A stretch of 64,000 nt of DNA, from the NCBI GenBank assembly GCA_012295275.1, contig CM022675.1, positions 510,229 to 574,228 of the forward strand. The letters run 5' to 3'. Below the pieces are notes generated by a model. That model was not told where the DNA came from. It worked only from the letters and a program-made list of their open reading frames with translations, and did no database searches. Positions 39,105 through 51,936 of the stretch are shown here, in pieces. The first letter of the stretch is position 1. Every line of letters begins with the position of its first letter. Made by a program: the position numbers and the translations under genes. The stretch comes from Chrysomallon squamiferum. Taxonomy: Eukaryota > Mollusca > Gastropoda > Neomphalida > Peltospiridae.

Positions 39105-40687
39105 ATAATTATTTTTTGTTTTATTTTCTATTTTATTTATCTATATTCACACACACACAGACACACAGATGTAATTTTAAATTAGATTGTAGATCAGGTT
39201 CTTTACTGAAATAGCTCATACTGTTGTTAATTTCTGCCATGTGTTGTCTGCATTGACGGCGGGAAGCGCGTGCACAAGTTGGCACCGAGCCAAGTTTGTC
39301 AAGTCAGTTAGAACGAATTAACATCATCTTGTTAGATAGCCGCTTCATTTACTTCTTCATTTATTGTTTTCTGGTTTATTTTATTTATTTATTATTTTAA
39401 TTTATTCATTCGTTTGTATTTTTTCATTCTTTCTTTCTTTATTAATCTTTTTGTTCGTTTATCTGTCTATTTATTTGTTAACTTGTTATATATATATATA
39501 CACACACATACATATATATATATGTATGTGTATGTATATACATACATACATACATAGATATTGATATATGTTTATTTATTTATATATTTTTTATTATTCA
39601 AATAATTAAAATAAAGGTTTTAATTCGCCTTTTATAATTAAATTAAAAAGATTGAATTCGTTTGCTTCGAAAAGTCGATCTCGATTCTTAAAACAGTTTC
39701 TTTATCATGCTTAATGGCCGTTTCGCGTCCCAAAATGAAATTTCGTATTGGTCCGTCCTATCTTGCCTATCGACAAATACGCACCAAAAATAACACTTTG
39801 TGTCAGATCTGAACGCACAGACTAGAACACGCTTTCTGTTTAGAGAAACGTATTTACCTAAATGCTACCTGCATAAACCTTTATGAAGGTTCATGTTAAC
39901 ATAATGTTCCAATTGTTTTTATCGATTGACATGTTCAGTCGATATCAACCTTCAAAAGATTGCATTTATCTCAGATACATTCAGACACCAGATGTACTTA
40001 ACTGGTCGTTGTGTGTGTTATTATTTAATATGACACAGTAAATGAGGTTTAGTGGTGTAACTCGCTTAGCATTGTATTGTAATGCATCATTGTATTGTAT
40101 TGTATTGCATTATATTGTATTAGTTTATATTATATTATATTATATGGTATTATATTATATTACATTACATTATATATTGTAATTATGGTATGTCACCATA
40201 CTTTACATTACAAGACAATATAATATATCACATTATATTACACTATATTATGTTATGCTATGCTATGCTGTGCTATGTTATGTTATGTTACATTATATTA
40301 TATTATACTGGTGAGTGTGTGTGTGTGTGTGTGTGTGTGCGCGCCTCTCTCTCGCATATATGAGAGCGTATCTACGTGTGTTGTGTTGTGTGTGGGTGTC
40401 CGTGTGGGTGTGTGCAGTTAAGTACATATTCTTCAATAATGTTATAATTGTTATAATGTTTTATCTCAACTTTTACGCACAAGTTTTCTGACAATTAACA
40501 TATTAATAAGTTTTCAAAGTTACTTTTATGAATACTGCGGTGTTTTAACTTTTGCGCAGTCACTGAAATTTACTTTTCTAATTACTGTTTTTCTAAACGT
40601 TTTGCGCAGAATGTGCCGTTTCGTTTATTTATTTTTTTTAACTCATTAAAAGTCATTAACAATGTAGATAAAAATATGAAATCTTAC
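39100..40687. other. Gene-poor stretch with AT-rich tandem repeats
   Basis: (TA)n and (CATA)n at 39488-39560, then unique sequence to 40070. At 40070-40310 there is a long degenerate tract of five-base units (TATTG, TATTA, TTATG). (GT)n follows at 40317-40342. No gene recognised. Confidence 0.7.
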
Positions 40688-40776
40688 CGTCACAATAACT
40701 CTTATTTGTCTTCAGTTTTCGCTCACAAAATTTTCTTTTTCTTGTTTCCTCCTGCAGTTCATTTAGTTCTTCGCGC
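40688..40776 (-). CDS. Candidate internal exon, Glu/Lys-rich
   Basis: On the minus strand, 89 bp lie between a good acceptor (pyrimidine-rich, ending TTCTGTTCGCAG) and a strong donor (GACG|GTAAGA). One frame is open: REELNELQEETRKRKFCERK then LKTNKSYCD, a short charged helix. It needs two bases from the previous exon and leaves one. That phase does not fit the EF-hand exon at 34918 directly, so it would need an intermediate exon or belongs to another gene. The same stretch read on the plus strand also contains an acceptor-like site (CCTCCTGCAG), so chance is possible. Confidence 0.3.
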
Positions 40777-41256
40777 CTGCGAACAGAAGTAAAATTTGTG
40801 CAGAAACCAGACAAGAGAAACGTAATTTGAAACCCTGCACCTGTATAGCCTAACTAAATTTCTCCGCGGTGCCATACCCGACTTGCCTATTTCTGTAACT
40901 GCTCCGTGACGACTCAGGCTAGGATGTTGCAGGCATCCAGACCACGCCAACATTCTTCTCTGATAAGATTCTCTGACTGGGATCTTGTCATATCTTCCTG
41001 GTTTGACAGAAGTGTGGTTGGGAAGCTGAATGAAGTGCCACAGGTTAAAGGATCAGTGACTGATAGCAGACAGCCGGTTCACGGGAGTGTACTAATTAAA
41101 GTCATGTGTTTCTTTTCCCGTTCTAGCCTCAGTCGTCATGGACTAATTATTAATCGGAAGTTACTGTTACGTTCTCGTTAAAATCCTTCACATGAGTTAT
41201 TGTTGCAGCGAACCCGGAAAGTTGTTTTGTATGTATACACGTGTTTTATTTTACAG

Positions 41257-41349
41257 ATGGACAGGGCAGCACGTGCCACAGGTGCTGATAAACTTGACAC
41301 AATACGACTGAGACTGGCAGAAGACAGAAGAACAGAGACATGCGGCTGT
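41257..41349 (+). CDS. Candidate exon, 31 codons
   Basis: After TTTTATTTTACAG there are 31 open codons, MDRAARATGADKLDTIRLRL then AEDRRTETCGC, ending at GGCTGT|GTAACA. The composition is protein-like (amphipathic helix) and the acceptor is good, but the donor is weak and no partner exon was found. Confidence 0.2.
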
Positions 41350-41356
41350 GTAACAT

Positions 41357-41986
41357 TTGTGAACATTTTATTTAATATTATATATATATATATAGGCCTA
41401 CAAACATACATACAAATATACACACTCAGATACGACGGGGTTTATGAAGTCGTGATAGGACTTTGTCGTCCTGCGCCAGTGAATGGCCTATCAGACGTAT
41501 ATACATATATACAAACATACATACATATACTTACATACATGCATATACATACATACATACATACGTACACGCAGATAAAGATGTAGAGACAGAGAGACAC
41601 GGAGAGAGAACTAGTAACATAATATACTTTGCATCTGTAACAAACGAGACAAAAAGAAAAAGAAGAACGATTGATAGAAAGAAAGAAGGAGAGAAAGAAC
41701 AAAACAACTGATAATAGATTTTCTAAACTCACTGACTCGCAAGTTGCATCAAATTTCAAGTCTAACAGCAGAATTCAATAATCTTACAGACAAGGTTTAG
41801 TTATAAACTGAGATGAAAACTGTTTTCAAGGTTGGCTGTCAAGAAAACTGTATTTTGAAGACGTTTTGTATAATAATTTCACTACACTGGCTTACGTTTC
41901 ATGTTTCGTCTAAATACTGCTTAAAATTATTATCATTATTTCAGTTGACGTTTAAAGAAATAGTAATTTATTTCTTTTAAAAAAAT

Positions 41987-42063
<77 letters not shown>

Positions 42064-42340
42064 TAATGACGATTACGATGAAAGTAGTGGGGATGATTAT
42101 GATGATGATGATGATAATGATAATGCTGACGGTGGCGGTAGTGATGATTATGATGATGATGGTGGTAGTGATAATGATGGTTATGGTGATGGTATGCCTA
42201 TAGATAAAACCAAACATTTAATAATTCGCTTTTTATTAAAAAAAAAATCTCTAAAAAGTAGTAGCGAAAACGGTACCAGACAAATAAACAAATATAAACT
42301 CGACAAACAGTTGTTTATTTCCTGAACTGAGTCACTTTTT
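41357..42340. other. CATA and AAT repeats, no gene
   Basis: (TA)n at 41380-41393, degenerate (CATA)n at 41400-41425 and 41500-41570, unique AT-rich sequence, then (AAT)n at 41985-42060 and (GAT)n to 42195. Confidence 0.8.
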
Positions 42341-42356
42341 ATTTTTATTTTTTTTT

Positions 42357-42430
42357 AGCGCCCTCTAGTTCGCCGGTCGGCCATTTTGTTTTGCGCGACA
42401 CACGCGTGTAGGGAGGTCATTCCCTCACAG
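42357..42430. promoter_or_regulatory. G+C-rich island with CTCF-like and YY1-like motifs
   Basis: A short CpG-bearing segment in AT-rich DNA. GCGCCCTCTAG resembles the CTCF core on the reverse strand, and GGCCATTTTG resembles a YY1 site. On the minus strand, the second includes an ATG with a good context (AAAATGGCC), but that frame stops after nine codons. Weak, motif-only evidence. Confidence 0.2.
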
Positions 42431-42859
42431 CAGATGATTATTGTTAAATAAAATATTGTTCTTTATTTTTCTCCATTTAATTTCCATCCGCTATATTATA
42501 CAACGTACTGAAATAAAGTTGAGTCTGTTAAGAAACGTGTTCAGTTGTACCTGGGTTGTTTTTATTTAAATAAGAGTTATGTCCGACTGTTCGTGGTCAC
42601 GTGGTTATTTCGTCTGCTCTGATGTCTGATTGTCACCCTGTTTGTCATGCTAGGTACTGTACAAAGTTGTTTTAATAATAGAAACGGATTAATAAAGGTT
42701 AAGAGTGTTTTCGTTTGTATCTGTTGAATAGAGTTTAATGTTTTTTTTTTTTGTTTTTTTTTGTCCTTGTTTATTTTATATTTTAATCTATATTTAGCCC
42801 GTATCGAGAAATCCGGACCATCTCCCGTCCAGGTTTGCTGGATCAACGTTCGGTACCTA

Positions 42860-43225
42860 TTGTTGTTGTAGTAGTAGTAATAGTAGTAGCAGTAGTACTA
42901 GTAGTAGCAGTAGTAGTAGTAGTAGCAGCAGCAGCAGCAGTAGTACTAGTAGTAGTAGTAGTAGTAGTAGTAGCAGCAGCAGCAGCAGTAGTACTAGTAG
43001 TAGTAGTAGTAGTAGTAGCAGCAGCAGGAGCAGAAGCAGCAGTGGTAGTAATAATTGTAGTAGCAGTAGTGTACTAGTAGTAGTAGTAGTAGTAGTTGTT
43101 GTTGTTGTAGTAGTAGTAGTAGTAATAATAACAGCAGTAGTAGTAGTACTTGTAGTAGTAGTAGTAGTAGTAGTTATAGACGTAGTAATAGCAGAAGTAA
43201 TAATAATAATAATAATTACTTACGG
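42860..43225. repeat. (GTA)n / (GCA)n trinucleotide tract
   Basis: About 360 bp of GTA, GCA and ACT triplets, with blocks AGTACTAGTAGTAG repeated, ending in (AAT)n. The Val/Ala open frame across it is an artefact. Confidence 0.95.
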
Positions 43226-43249
43226 AGTAGTTAATAACAGTGATGTATC

Positions 43250-43525
43250 GTGTTCTACTTTGGCGTGTGATCTACTCGATCTAGTGATCTACACCGAGCA
43301 AATTCTACGTTGGCGTGTGATCTACACCGAGCAAATTCTACTTTGGCGTGCGATCTACACCGAGCAAATTCTACTTTGGCGTGTGATCTACTCGATCTAG
43401 TGGTCTACACCGAGCAAATTCTACTTTGGCGTGTGATCTACACCGAGCAAATTCTACTTTGGCGTGTGATCTACTCGATCTAGTGGTCTACACCGAGTAA
43501 ATTCTACTTTCGCGTGTGATCTACG
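43250..43525. repeat. About 33-bp minisatellite
   Basis: Seven to eight units of GATCTACACCGAGCAAATTC followed by TACTTTGGCGTGT. Every second or third unit carries an inserted CTCGATCTAGTGGTCTAC, a small higher-order pattern. More CpG-rich than the surroundings. Confidence 0.9.
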
Positions 43526-43941
43526 CGCTTATTTCAAATATTTTGTTTATTCTTGTTTGTTTTGTTTTTTTGTTGTTTTTTTTCACGGCAAAAATGAAAC
43601 GAATTTTCCTTTTATTATATATTTATAATTTATATTAACAAGAGCTAAAAAGTATACAAATCTGAATAATGTTATCGATGCCCTGAGCTAGAAACGGAAG
43701 AAAAAGATATTCGGTATTCTTCCTCATCTGTAACCAACAGAAATAACCAAGATGTGACAGGAAGACAAACGTAACTGCAACCTTGTTGTCGCGGAATACA
43801 GACTGCGCAACAAATTGTTACTTCACACACGTCCGCGCTTTTTATTTGTATTCGATGGAATTGAAACTGCGTAACTTGAATTGTAACTACAACCACACCC
43901 GCGCTTTTTTATTGTCTGCGTCAATTTTTCAACTCCATGGC

Positions 43942-44060
43942 GTTGTTATAAAATGGCTGGCATTTGGTAATTAAGCAGCGAAGGAAAAGGTCAACACGAG
44001 AGCAAAGTCAGGCGGGGAAACCAATGTTTTTGAATGACATTGTTTTTACGGACGAGTATG
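43942..44060 (+). promoter_or_regulatory. Candidate TATA promoter and first coding exon
   Basis: GTTATAAAATGG at about 43946 is a TATA-like box. ATG at 44024 opens 12 codons (MFLNDIVFTDEY) up to a good donor, TATG|GTAAGC, at 44061. The spacing suits a short 5' UTR. No following exon was found, so this is only a suggestion. Confidence 0.25.
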
Positions 44061-44572
44061 GTAAGCTATTGTCTGTTCTTATTTTCATAGGTTGTAATGT
44101 GCAATTAACCTGTGTCAATAACAATTAATATACCTAAAATTTTAATTTTGTAATCTTTCCTCCGTGCAGATTCTAATTTTGTCTTGTTTCCCCGTATGAA
44201 CTTATTCGTATCATTAATCAAAATTACTGAAATGTATGTTTTATGATTGTATATCGTATCATTATCAAGTCACCTGTATATCATAATAAAACGATTACGG
44301 TGAACCTTAACTTGTGTTGTGTGTAATTCTCTAGCGGATAGATGGACTTATTGATTTATATAGATTGCTGTCGATTTAGCGTTTATATTCCTTTTTAGGT
44401 GGCCATTAAAGCACCTTGTTACCCGTGCCTTAATAAAACATCTAAGATGTTTAAAGGTGTGAAGCCCCGTGATATTTGTCATCCTGAATTTCATTTAAAA
44501 TGAATTAGACACTAATTTATAATGAATTTTTCTCAAGTATATTTCCAAAACTCGAAAAATCTGCATAATGAA

Positions 44573-44611
<39 letters not shown>

Positions 44612-45640
44612 ATATTGTGAACTGTCCTGATTATTTATAAAATAAATTATGCTAAATGCTTTCACTTATGGCATGTTGACAATACCTTTTTGAATAAAAT
44701 AATTTCCTAGATTTTTTTTTTTTTTTTTTTTTTTTCCTTTATGTTGTAGGCCACATATCAAAGTAACCAGAAAATAGTAACTTAGAAGTATAAAGAATGT
44801 TTCTTTTGTTGTTTTTCTCCCCACTCTTCAGAGCTGACACAAAAAGTCTTTGCTGCATGGCTGCTCAACATTGTCAGAGGTCAGAGGTCAGGCGAACTCG
44901 GTTAATAGGGTGATTATACTATCCGGGTAGAATGTTTATTTGGACCAAATGAAATAGCCTGACAAAAGTTGTCCGAAAACTAAGATTATAAGAACATGGT
45001 AATTGAACGGTTTATTTCAGGCTATGTCACAGTATCCGTTGACGAAAAAGGTGTGACAAATATTAAATTATATTTTATGTTACTGTGTGCGATTGTGTAT
45101 GTGTGTATGTGTGTGTGTGTGTGTGTGTACGTGTGTGTGTGTACGTGTGTGTGTATGTGTGTAAGAAAATTAAATAAAATTTAAAGCCTTATAATAATTT
45201 TATGAAATACAAAAATTAATGATACTATAACATATAAAAATGTTATTACTATAAAATAAGAAATTTCAGCAAAATAGAATAATTATAATTGTAACATAAC
45301 GTTACGTAACATTAAGTAATATAACGTAACATAACTATTATGTAACATGTGTTAAGCAACACAGTGCAATACATAATTTACTAAGAAAATAAAGTTAGAA
45401 AATGATCTTACATAAAATAAATTTTAAGAAGATTATGTTTATAATATTACAACACAAATCCAGAAATAAATAAGTATATAGACAGATGTATGTATGGATG
45501 GCTTGAGTGTGTGTGCTTGAGTACCATATACACACTCATGTAAAGATATATTATGATCGTAATAATACAACAACAAAAGTTTCTTTTTCATAAGGTAATC
45601 TACAATAAAAATATATTTACATATAATATTACCCAAAAAT
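44061..45640. other. AT-rich, no gene recognised
   Basis: Contains (AAAT)n at 44570-44612, poly(T) at 44711-44735, (GT)n at 45095-45163 and short (TAACATAACG)-type repeats at 45290-45350. Otherwise unique and uninformative. Confidence 0.7.
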
Positions 45641-45858
45641 AAATTTGTACGGGGTTTTCATGTCACCACTGGTAATAAATAATGTATGGTATTGTTCACG
45701 CATGAACTGCCAGAATGTTTTGTGTTTTTTTTTTTTTTTTTTTTTTTATCACGTCTGCGACCAGTCGAATAAGAGCAGACGAGATGTGAAAACGTTCCAT
45801 TGCGACTCCCGCCTTCTTCACCTAACCGATCTATAGCAGCTGCATTTACATCAGCAAC

Positions 45859-45890
45859 ATGGACGAGGTAGCAGGATTAAATCGAAAACT
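45859..45890 (+). CDS. Candidate first coding exon
   Basis: ATG in a good context (AGCAACATGG) opens MDEVAGLNRKL and runs into a strong donor, AAACT|GTGAGT. About 100 bp of upstream sequence is more G+C-rich than its neighbourhood, fitting a 5' UTR. No downstream exon was found within the window. Confidence 0.25.
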
Positions 45891-46109
45891 GTGAGTAGAT
45901 CAGTTTATTCACACGCTTGTTCTTCGTACTGCAGTCCCAACGCGCGCTAGAGCGGGTTTTCAAGGAGGGGGGGTGTTTTGCGGCTGCCACACTTTATTTG
46001 TGACAGTCCTGTGAACTGTGTCTGTCTGGCCGGAATGGCGCGAGACAGCACGGAGCAGAAATCAATACACAGTTTCACGCGTTATCATAACTAATTATTA
46101 GTTTAATCT

Positions 46110-46145
<36 letters not shown>

Positions 46146-46800
46146 TAGCTTAGTTCACTACAGTACTGGGTACGTTTATATTGTTTCCATGTTTCTGGTG
46201 ACAAATGTATTTTTATAATTGATTGTTGTTTATTTTATTTCCTTTATTTTATTTTATTTTATTTTATTTTATATATTTATTTATCTATTTATTTATTTAT
46301 TTATTTATTTATTTTTCGTTCAGTTTTGTTTTGACTTCGATTGAAAATGACGTCGATTCTGTTTAATTATTTAGCTTTTAATTTTTTTCTTTCTCTCTTT
46401 CTCTCTTTCTTTTCTGTTCTTCTTTTTTTTTTTTTTCTTCTTTCTTCTTTCTTTTTTTATATTTGTTGGTTGATGTTATTTTTACCATTGCTAACAATAG
46501 CAATAACAACAACAATAATAACATAGTTGTAATAATGTAAGAAAAATGGTGATGGTGTTGACGTCAGTGTCGATGTTTTCCTAATTTTTATGAAGTGAAA
46601 CTATAAGATTCTGACAAGCTCAGTATTACATTTATGTTCGTGTGCGTGCGTAATTGTGTGTGTGTGTTTATAGATACAAATATAACATCGACATTGTGAT
46701 AATTTATGTACAAACATTCAAATGTTATTTAAATGAAAACCAACAGTGTCAAATGTTCTTCAGTGTTCTGGTTTTATAGTTATTCTGCGTATTTCTGCAT
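45891..46800. other. Poly(T) and TTTA repeats, no gene
   Basis: Poly(T) at 46111-46144, (TTTTA)n and (TTTA)n at 46230-46312, and (T/C)n at 46385-46455. A CRE octamer TGACGTCA lies at 46559-46566. Confidence 0.75.
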
Positions 46801-46805
46801 ATATA

Positions 46806-46962
46806 TCACACACACACATACAACACGTACACACACACACGTACACACACCTAGACACACACGTACACACACCTAGACACACACGTACACACACCTAGAC
46901 ACACACGTCCACACACCTAGACACACACGTCCACACACCTAGACACACACGTACACGCACAC
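46806..46962. repeat. About 24-bp CA-rich minisatellite
   Basis: Six units of CACACACCTAGACACACACG with TAC or TCC at the end. Confidence 0.9.
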
Positions 46963-47930
46963 ACGGCAAAACAGGTCAACACGAAATATCAACTTGTAAA
47001 TAATGGACGCGGACAATCACTTAATTCCGTCAACCAACAATGAACGACAGCAACCACGATAATAAAACTTGCAACAACGACAACGTCCATTAGAGACGCG
47101 AAAAATCAATGATTGCAGTTTGTTTGTGTGGCGACCTCTATAAATATTTCACCATTGAAACTTTCAGTGATTTATGTGGCTGTCCTTATCATTTAGCAGA
47201 GTGTAGTCTGTTTATAAAACCTCCTCACTGGCAGGAATTAATAAGTGTCGAACGATACCACAAGTCATTTAAGTATTAATGAACAGATTAGTAGGTTTCT
47301 CTATGTTAGTAGTGGGAAAAAACGCCTCACTTGGACGTGCCATAAGCAGATTAAAATAAAATATATTTAACTATAGCAATCAAAGTTATAAAGCCATCCA
47401 ATCTAACAACAGACATGTAATTCATTAAAATACCTAACTACATTAAGACATAATGATATGAGCCGATTAAGGACAGCTGTAGACAAAAGACGTCTTATCC
47501 CGAGAAAATTGATTACGGCAGTAATCTTGACAATAATTATAATACCTAAATACATTAACCCGTAACGATATGAGCCGAGTGCTATAAAATAACGTACAGA
47601 CCAGTGTCTGACCAGCCACGGACGCGCCCGCTGACCTGTCAGAAAGCGTGCCCGTCGCAGTCGTGCTTCACAGCAGCTTGCTCTGATTAGCACGTTAATT
47701 TTTTTCCTATTCCTATTCCTAGTGTCCAGCTATAACGCACTTGGCTGTCCAGCAATAAACACTTCGGAACTCGGCTCGTCTCTCTTTCGTTTTTGTATTT
47801 AAACTGGACCCCACTGCTCCCAGATTGCATTCCCCAAAGTAGTTATATAGCAAAATACCCACGGTTATAGTATGTATGTGTGTCTGCATTTGTGTCTATA
47901 TATGTATATGTGTGTGTGTGATATGTATGT
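46963..47930. other. Unique stretch with a 40-bp direct repeat
   Basis: Two similar segments, 47428-47466 and 47539-47578, both containing TACCTAA, TACATTAA and GATATGAGCCGA, lie 111 bp apart. No gene recognised. The minus-strand frame 47403-47693 is open but has no recognisable features. Confidence 0.5.
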
Positions 47931-47933
47931 GTG

Positions 47934-47985
<52 letters not shown>

Positions 47986-48150
47986 TCAACCTTACCAAGA
48001 TGGTGTAATTTATGTTCGTACGCACCAGCATATCATGCATGCATGTGTATATGCGTATGCATGTTTGTATCTATATATGTGTTTACATACAAATGTTTTT
48101 ATGTATGTATATATGTATGTATGTATATATGTATGTATGTATGTATGTAC
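47870..48150. repeat. (TATG)n and (AT)n microsatellites
   Basis: Degenerate TATG/TGTA repeats flank a perfect (AT)n of about 22 units at 47938-47981. Confidence 0.9.
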
Positions 48151-48640
48151 ACAATTCATTGGAACCACTCAAAACGGGAGAATACAGGTCGAGTGTCTCA
48201 CTTCACAGTTTCCAGATTAATTAAACATACGCTTTGGTTGTCCATTGTCAGAGGTCCATTGTGACGTCACTCACAAAGAGTAACTTGTTAACTAGTATTA
48301 CCACACTCTTGAACAACATGCAGATAATAATAACATATACAACAATGTGGTGTATGTTACATACATTCTTTCACAAACTAAAAATAAAAATAAGATATTC
48401 GATACATACGTGGATAATTTAATCAATTCAAATTATTGCAGCGTTTGCTAGTCACATAAGAAAACAATGTCACAGACAGCAATTAAATTTAAATGTACTG
48501 AACTGTATTTGCATGTGAAAATAAGTTTAATAAATGATGTTGATTCGGTCCCAGAACTGTCTTAAAGGATATTTGGGATAGGGGGACCTTATCTGTGTCT
48601 GATAAATTAATAAAATAAAATAAAATAAAATAAAATGTAT
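48151..48640. other. Unique AT-rich stretch
   Basis: No gene seen. A CRE octamer TGACGTCA is at 48262-48269, and (AATAA)n runs at 48608-48636. Confidence 0.6.
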
Positions 48641-48649
48641 TTTAATAAA

Positions 48650-48970
48650 AGGGAATTCGGTGGTTTGCGAGATAACTGTTCGTTCATGAAAAACAATAAT
48701 TCTGCGATTTGCGAGTTAATTATTCATTCATGAAAGACAGTTCAGGAGTTTGAGAGTTAATTATTCATTACTGAAAGACAGTTCAGCGGTTTACGAGTTA
48801 ATTATTCGTTCATGAAAGACAATTCAGGAGTTTGGGAGTTAATTATTCGTTCATGAAAGACAATTCAGCGGTTTGCGAGTTAATTATTCGTTACTGAAAG
48901 ACAATTCAGCAGTTTGCGAGTTAATTATTTGATCATGAAAGACAATTCAGCGATTTGCGAGTTAATTAAT
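48650..48970. repeat. About 41-bp minisatellite
   Basis: About eight units of GTTTGCGAGTTAATTATTCG followed by TTCATGAAAGACAATTCAGC. Variants are GATCATG or TTACTG in the middle. Confidence 0.9.
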
Positions 48971-49254
48971 TTTCACAGCTTGACTCTTTCACTTCACGCT
49001 TCTGTGAGTCGGGTTAAAAGCAAAGTTCAGTGGTAAACTCGAATACTGCGACTTACTGCAAGCAGAAGCCGCTGGTTTGATTCAAAACTGCTCCGAATTG
49101 TAATAAAACACTAAGTACAAATTAGTCATAACGCTGTCGAGTAACATTAACTTCCATTTAAACAATTAATAACGAAATACACTTATTTGTAGACTCACAA
49201 ACACATACATGCATGAGTGCATAGATACATGGATGTTCCTTGATTTATATACGT

Positions 49255-49700
<446 letters not shown>

Positions 49701-50740
49701 ACAGAGAGATACAACGAGAGTGTATATCTGTTCTAGGATTTATTCTGATTTTTAACAGTTGTATCTGAACAGTCTGTTTACTTTCTTTAGAAATCATTTG
49801 TTCGGATAATCACGTCTTACTAGTGTATGCTTTGAGCTTTATAAATAATTCATGATAAACTATTTCTATCGTAGGTTCAATTCTTACAAGACGTATTATT
49901 GCACTCACCGTGTAATGCGATGAAAAGATAAATACGAAATCGATACAACACACCACGCATTGATAAAAAAAAAGCAAAAAAAACAATGTAAAAACTTCTT
50001 TTCAGATTTGCTCATTTCGTAGAAACAGCATAAACATATATATATAAAAAATAATAAGGTCCTTCGATTCTCAAAATGCCACTGGATAAAGAGTGGCGTA
50101 TACAAACTGGTTCACAACACAATTTGACTGCCGTTTGAAACGAAAACGCGGCTCTGTTGAAAAGATGGCTTACACCAGTTCCTGTGTCTGACGCTTGTGA
50201 AGCTTAAACGTTGATCACAAGCGAGTGACGTTTACTGCATGGATTATGGCCTGCGTCTCACAGGAATTAACAAAACAGGTGAGAAAATAAAACACAATCG
50301 TTTTACATACAGCGTAAACAGCTTTTAGTATAAGACTATGTATGTATATAAATTAATATACATATAAATTAAATATCCAAATATGAATATATACATATAC
50401 AGACAGATCAATATATATATATATATTGATCTATATTAAATATCCAAATATGAATATAGCAATATATATCTATATCTATATATATATATATATATATCTA
50501 CTGATCAATCTCTCTCTCTCTCTCTCTCTATATATATAAAACAAATGAGAAATGTTGAAAGTGTACAAAGTCTGTTTAAATCATTTATACAGAACGCCAC
50601 AGCGCGCCCCAGGCAGTCAGCAGTAACAGGTGAATGTTTCATTAGCGATTTAAAGCTTTTAGCTTAACCAATGAATCCTTTATTTCTGTGACCTGATCAT
50701 TAATTTTTTGTTTTGTTTGTTTCGTTTTATCACATACACA
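49701..50740. other. Mostly unique; (AT)n and (CT)n islands; possible first exon
   Basis: (TA)n and (TCTA)n lie at 50340-50540. At 50239, ATG opens MDYGLRLTGINKT to a donor-like ACAG|GTGAGA at 50279. Its upstream 100 bp are moderately G+C-rich. No downstream exon was found, so the exon call is weak. Confidence 0.3.
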
Positions 50741-51135
50741 CACACACACTCTCATACACACAGTACCATTCATACTCACGTACTTACGCACACTCACACC
50801 CACCCACTCACACACACACACACACTCACACACATTCACACACACTAACACACACACACTGTCACTCACACATACATGCTCACTCACACACACACACACT
50901 CTCACACTCACACCCACATACACACACACTAACACACACACACTCTTATACACACAGACACATTCATACTCACACGTACTTACGCACACTCACACCCACT
51001 CACACACACACACTCACACATACATACTCACTCATATACGCACACACTCTCACACACAAACACACACACACACTCTCACACTCACACACATACACACTCA
51101 CACACACACACACATACATACTCACACACACACAT
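50740..51135. repeat. (CA)n / CACTCA tract
   Basis: About 400 bp of CACACA and CACTCA units with internal 120-bp periodic blocks (ACACACACTCTCATACAC recurs). Confidence 0.95.
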
Positions 51136-51588
51136 TTAAAGATAGATATGCACCATCCATGAGGTGCGCTACTCAGTTCGTGAATTCACTGGAATAACGA
51201 GTAAGTTAAGGATCAGGAATAATAGTCTACACAGAATGAGCTGTAATTTGTTCAAAAAGAATTCAGCCATTCGTACGTTAGAAAATCGCAAGCGCATGCG
51301 CGTAACTACTCAGTCAGAACTCTGTGAAATGAAAGCGAGTTTTAGTATGGGACGTGCATTTACTATGGATACTTTTAATATACTTTCTATTATTTACTTG
51401 ACTTTTATGTAAATGGTGCTTTTATGTGAAGTGGTGTGCTTATATGTGTGTGTAATAGATAAATATCACTGAAAAAAGAAATTATTTTAAGTTATCTGAT
51501 TTAGGCTAATGATGTTTGTGTGGTTGTGTGTTTGTGTGTGTGCGTGTGAGTGTATGTGTGTGCATGTGTTTGTGTATGTCTGTACATA

Positions 51589-51890
51589 CAGTGGTACCTT
51601 GACTTACGAGTTAATTCGTTCCGTGACCGAGCTCGTAACTCAATTTGTTCGTATATCAAATCACATTTCCCAAGTGAAATTGTACCCCCAAAAACCACCC
51701 AGATTTTTTGTAACGAGTTTTTAAATAAGAAACCACGTGAAGCAAACGTGTGAGACGCGGGATACTGGCCGGATGTTGTGTTGCTCGTTGCGCCAACCAG
51801 CGGCGGCGTATCTGAGACTCGCTCGTAACTCGGAATTCGGCTCGCAACTCAAACCAAAAAGTTAGGGCACTCGTAAGTCGACGTACCACG

Positions 51891-51893
<3 letters not shown>
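51589..51893. mobile_element. MITE with about 23-bp terminal inverted repeats
   Basis: The left end CAGTGGTACCTTGACTTACG matches, in reverse complement, the right end (CGTAAGTCGACGTACCACG) apart from a few changes. A TA precedes the left end, as expected for a TA target site. Inside, GCTCGTAACTC-type motifs repeat near both ends, and there is no transposase frame. The element is about 305 bp. Ends of this kind and the TA site suggest a Tc1/mariner-related (pogo-like) non-autonomous element; the superfamily is inferred. It is flanked by GT microsatellites. Confidence 0.75.

Positions 51894-51936
<43 letters not shown>

Noticed and set aside
40740-40799. Plus-strand micro-exon after CCTCCTGCAG
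   Set aside because: The pyrimidine tract is the complement of a purine-rich, open minus-strand segment with better splice sites on both sides.
40906-41181. 91-residue plus-strand open frame
   Set aside because: No recognisable motif or promoter; possible exons nearby are in other frames.
42364-42393. Minus-strand ATG in good context reading MADRRTRGR
   Set aside because: Stops after nine codons with no splice donor before the stop.
47403-47693. 96-residue minus-strand open frame
   Set aside because: No domain, no splice context, and it spans a 40-bp direct repeat. Not distinguishable from chance.
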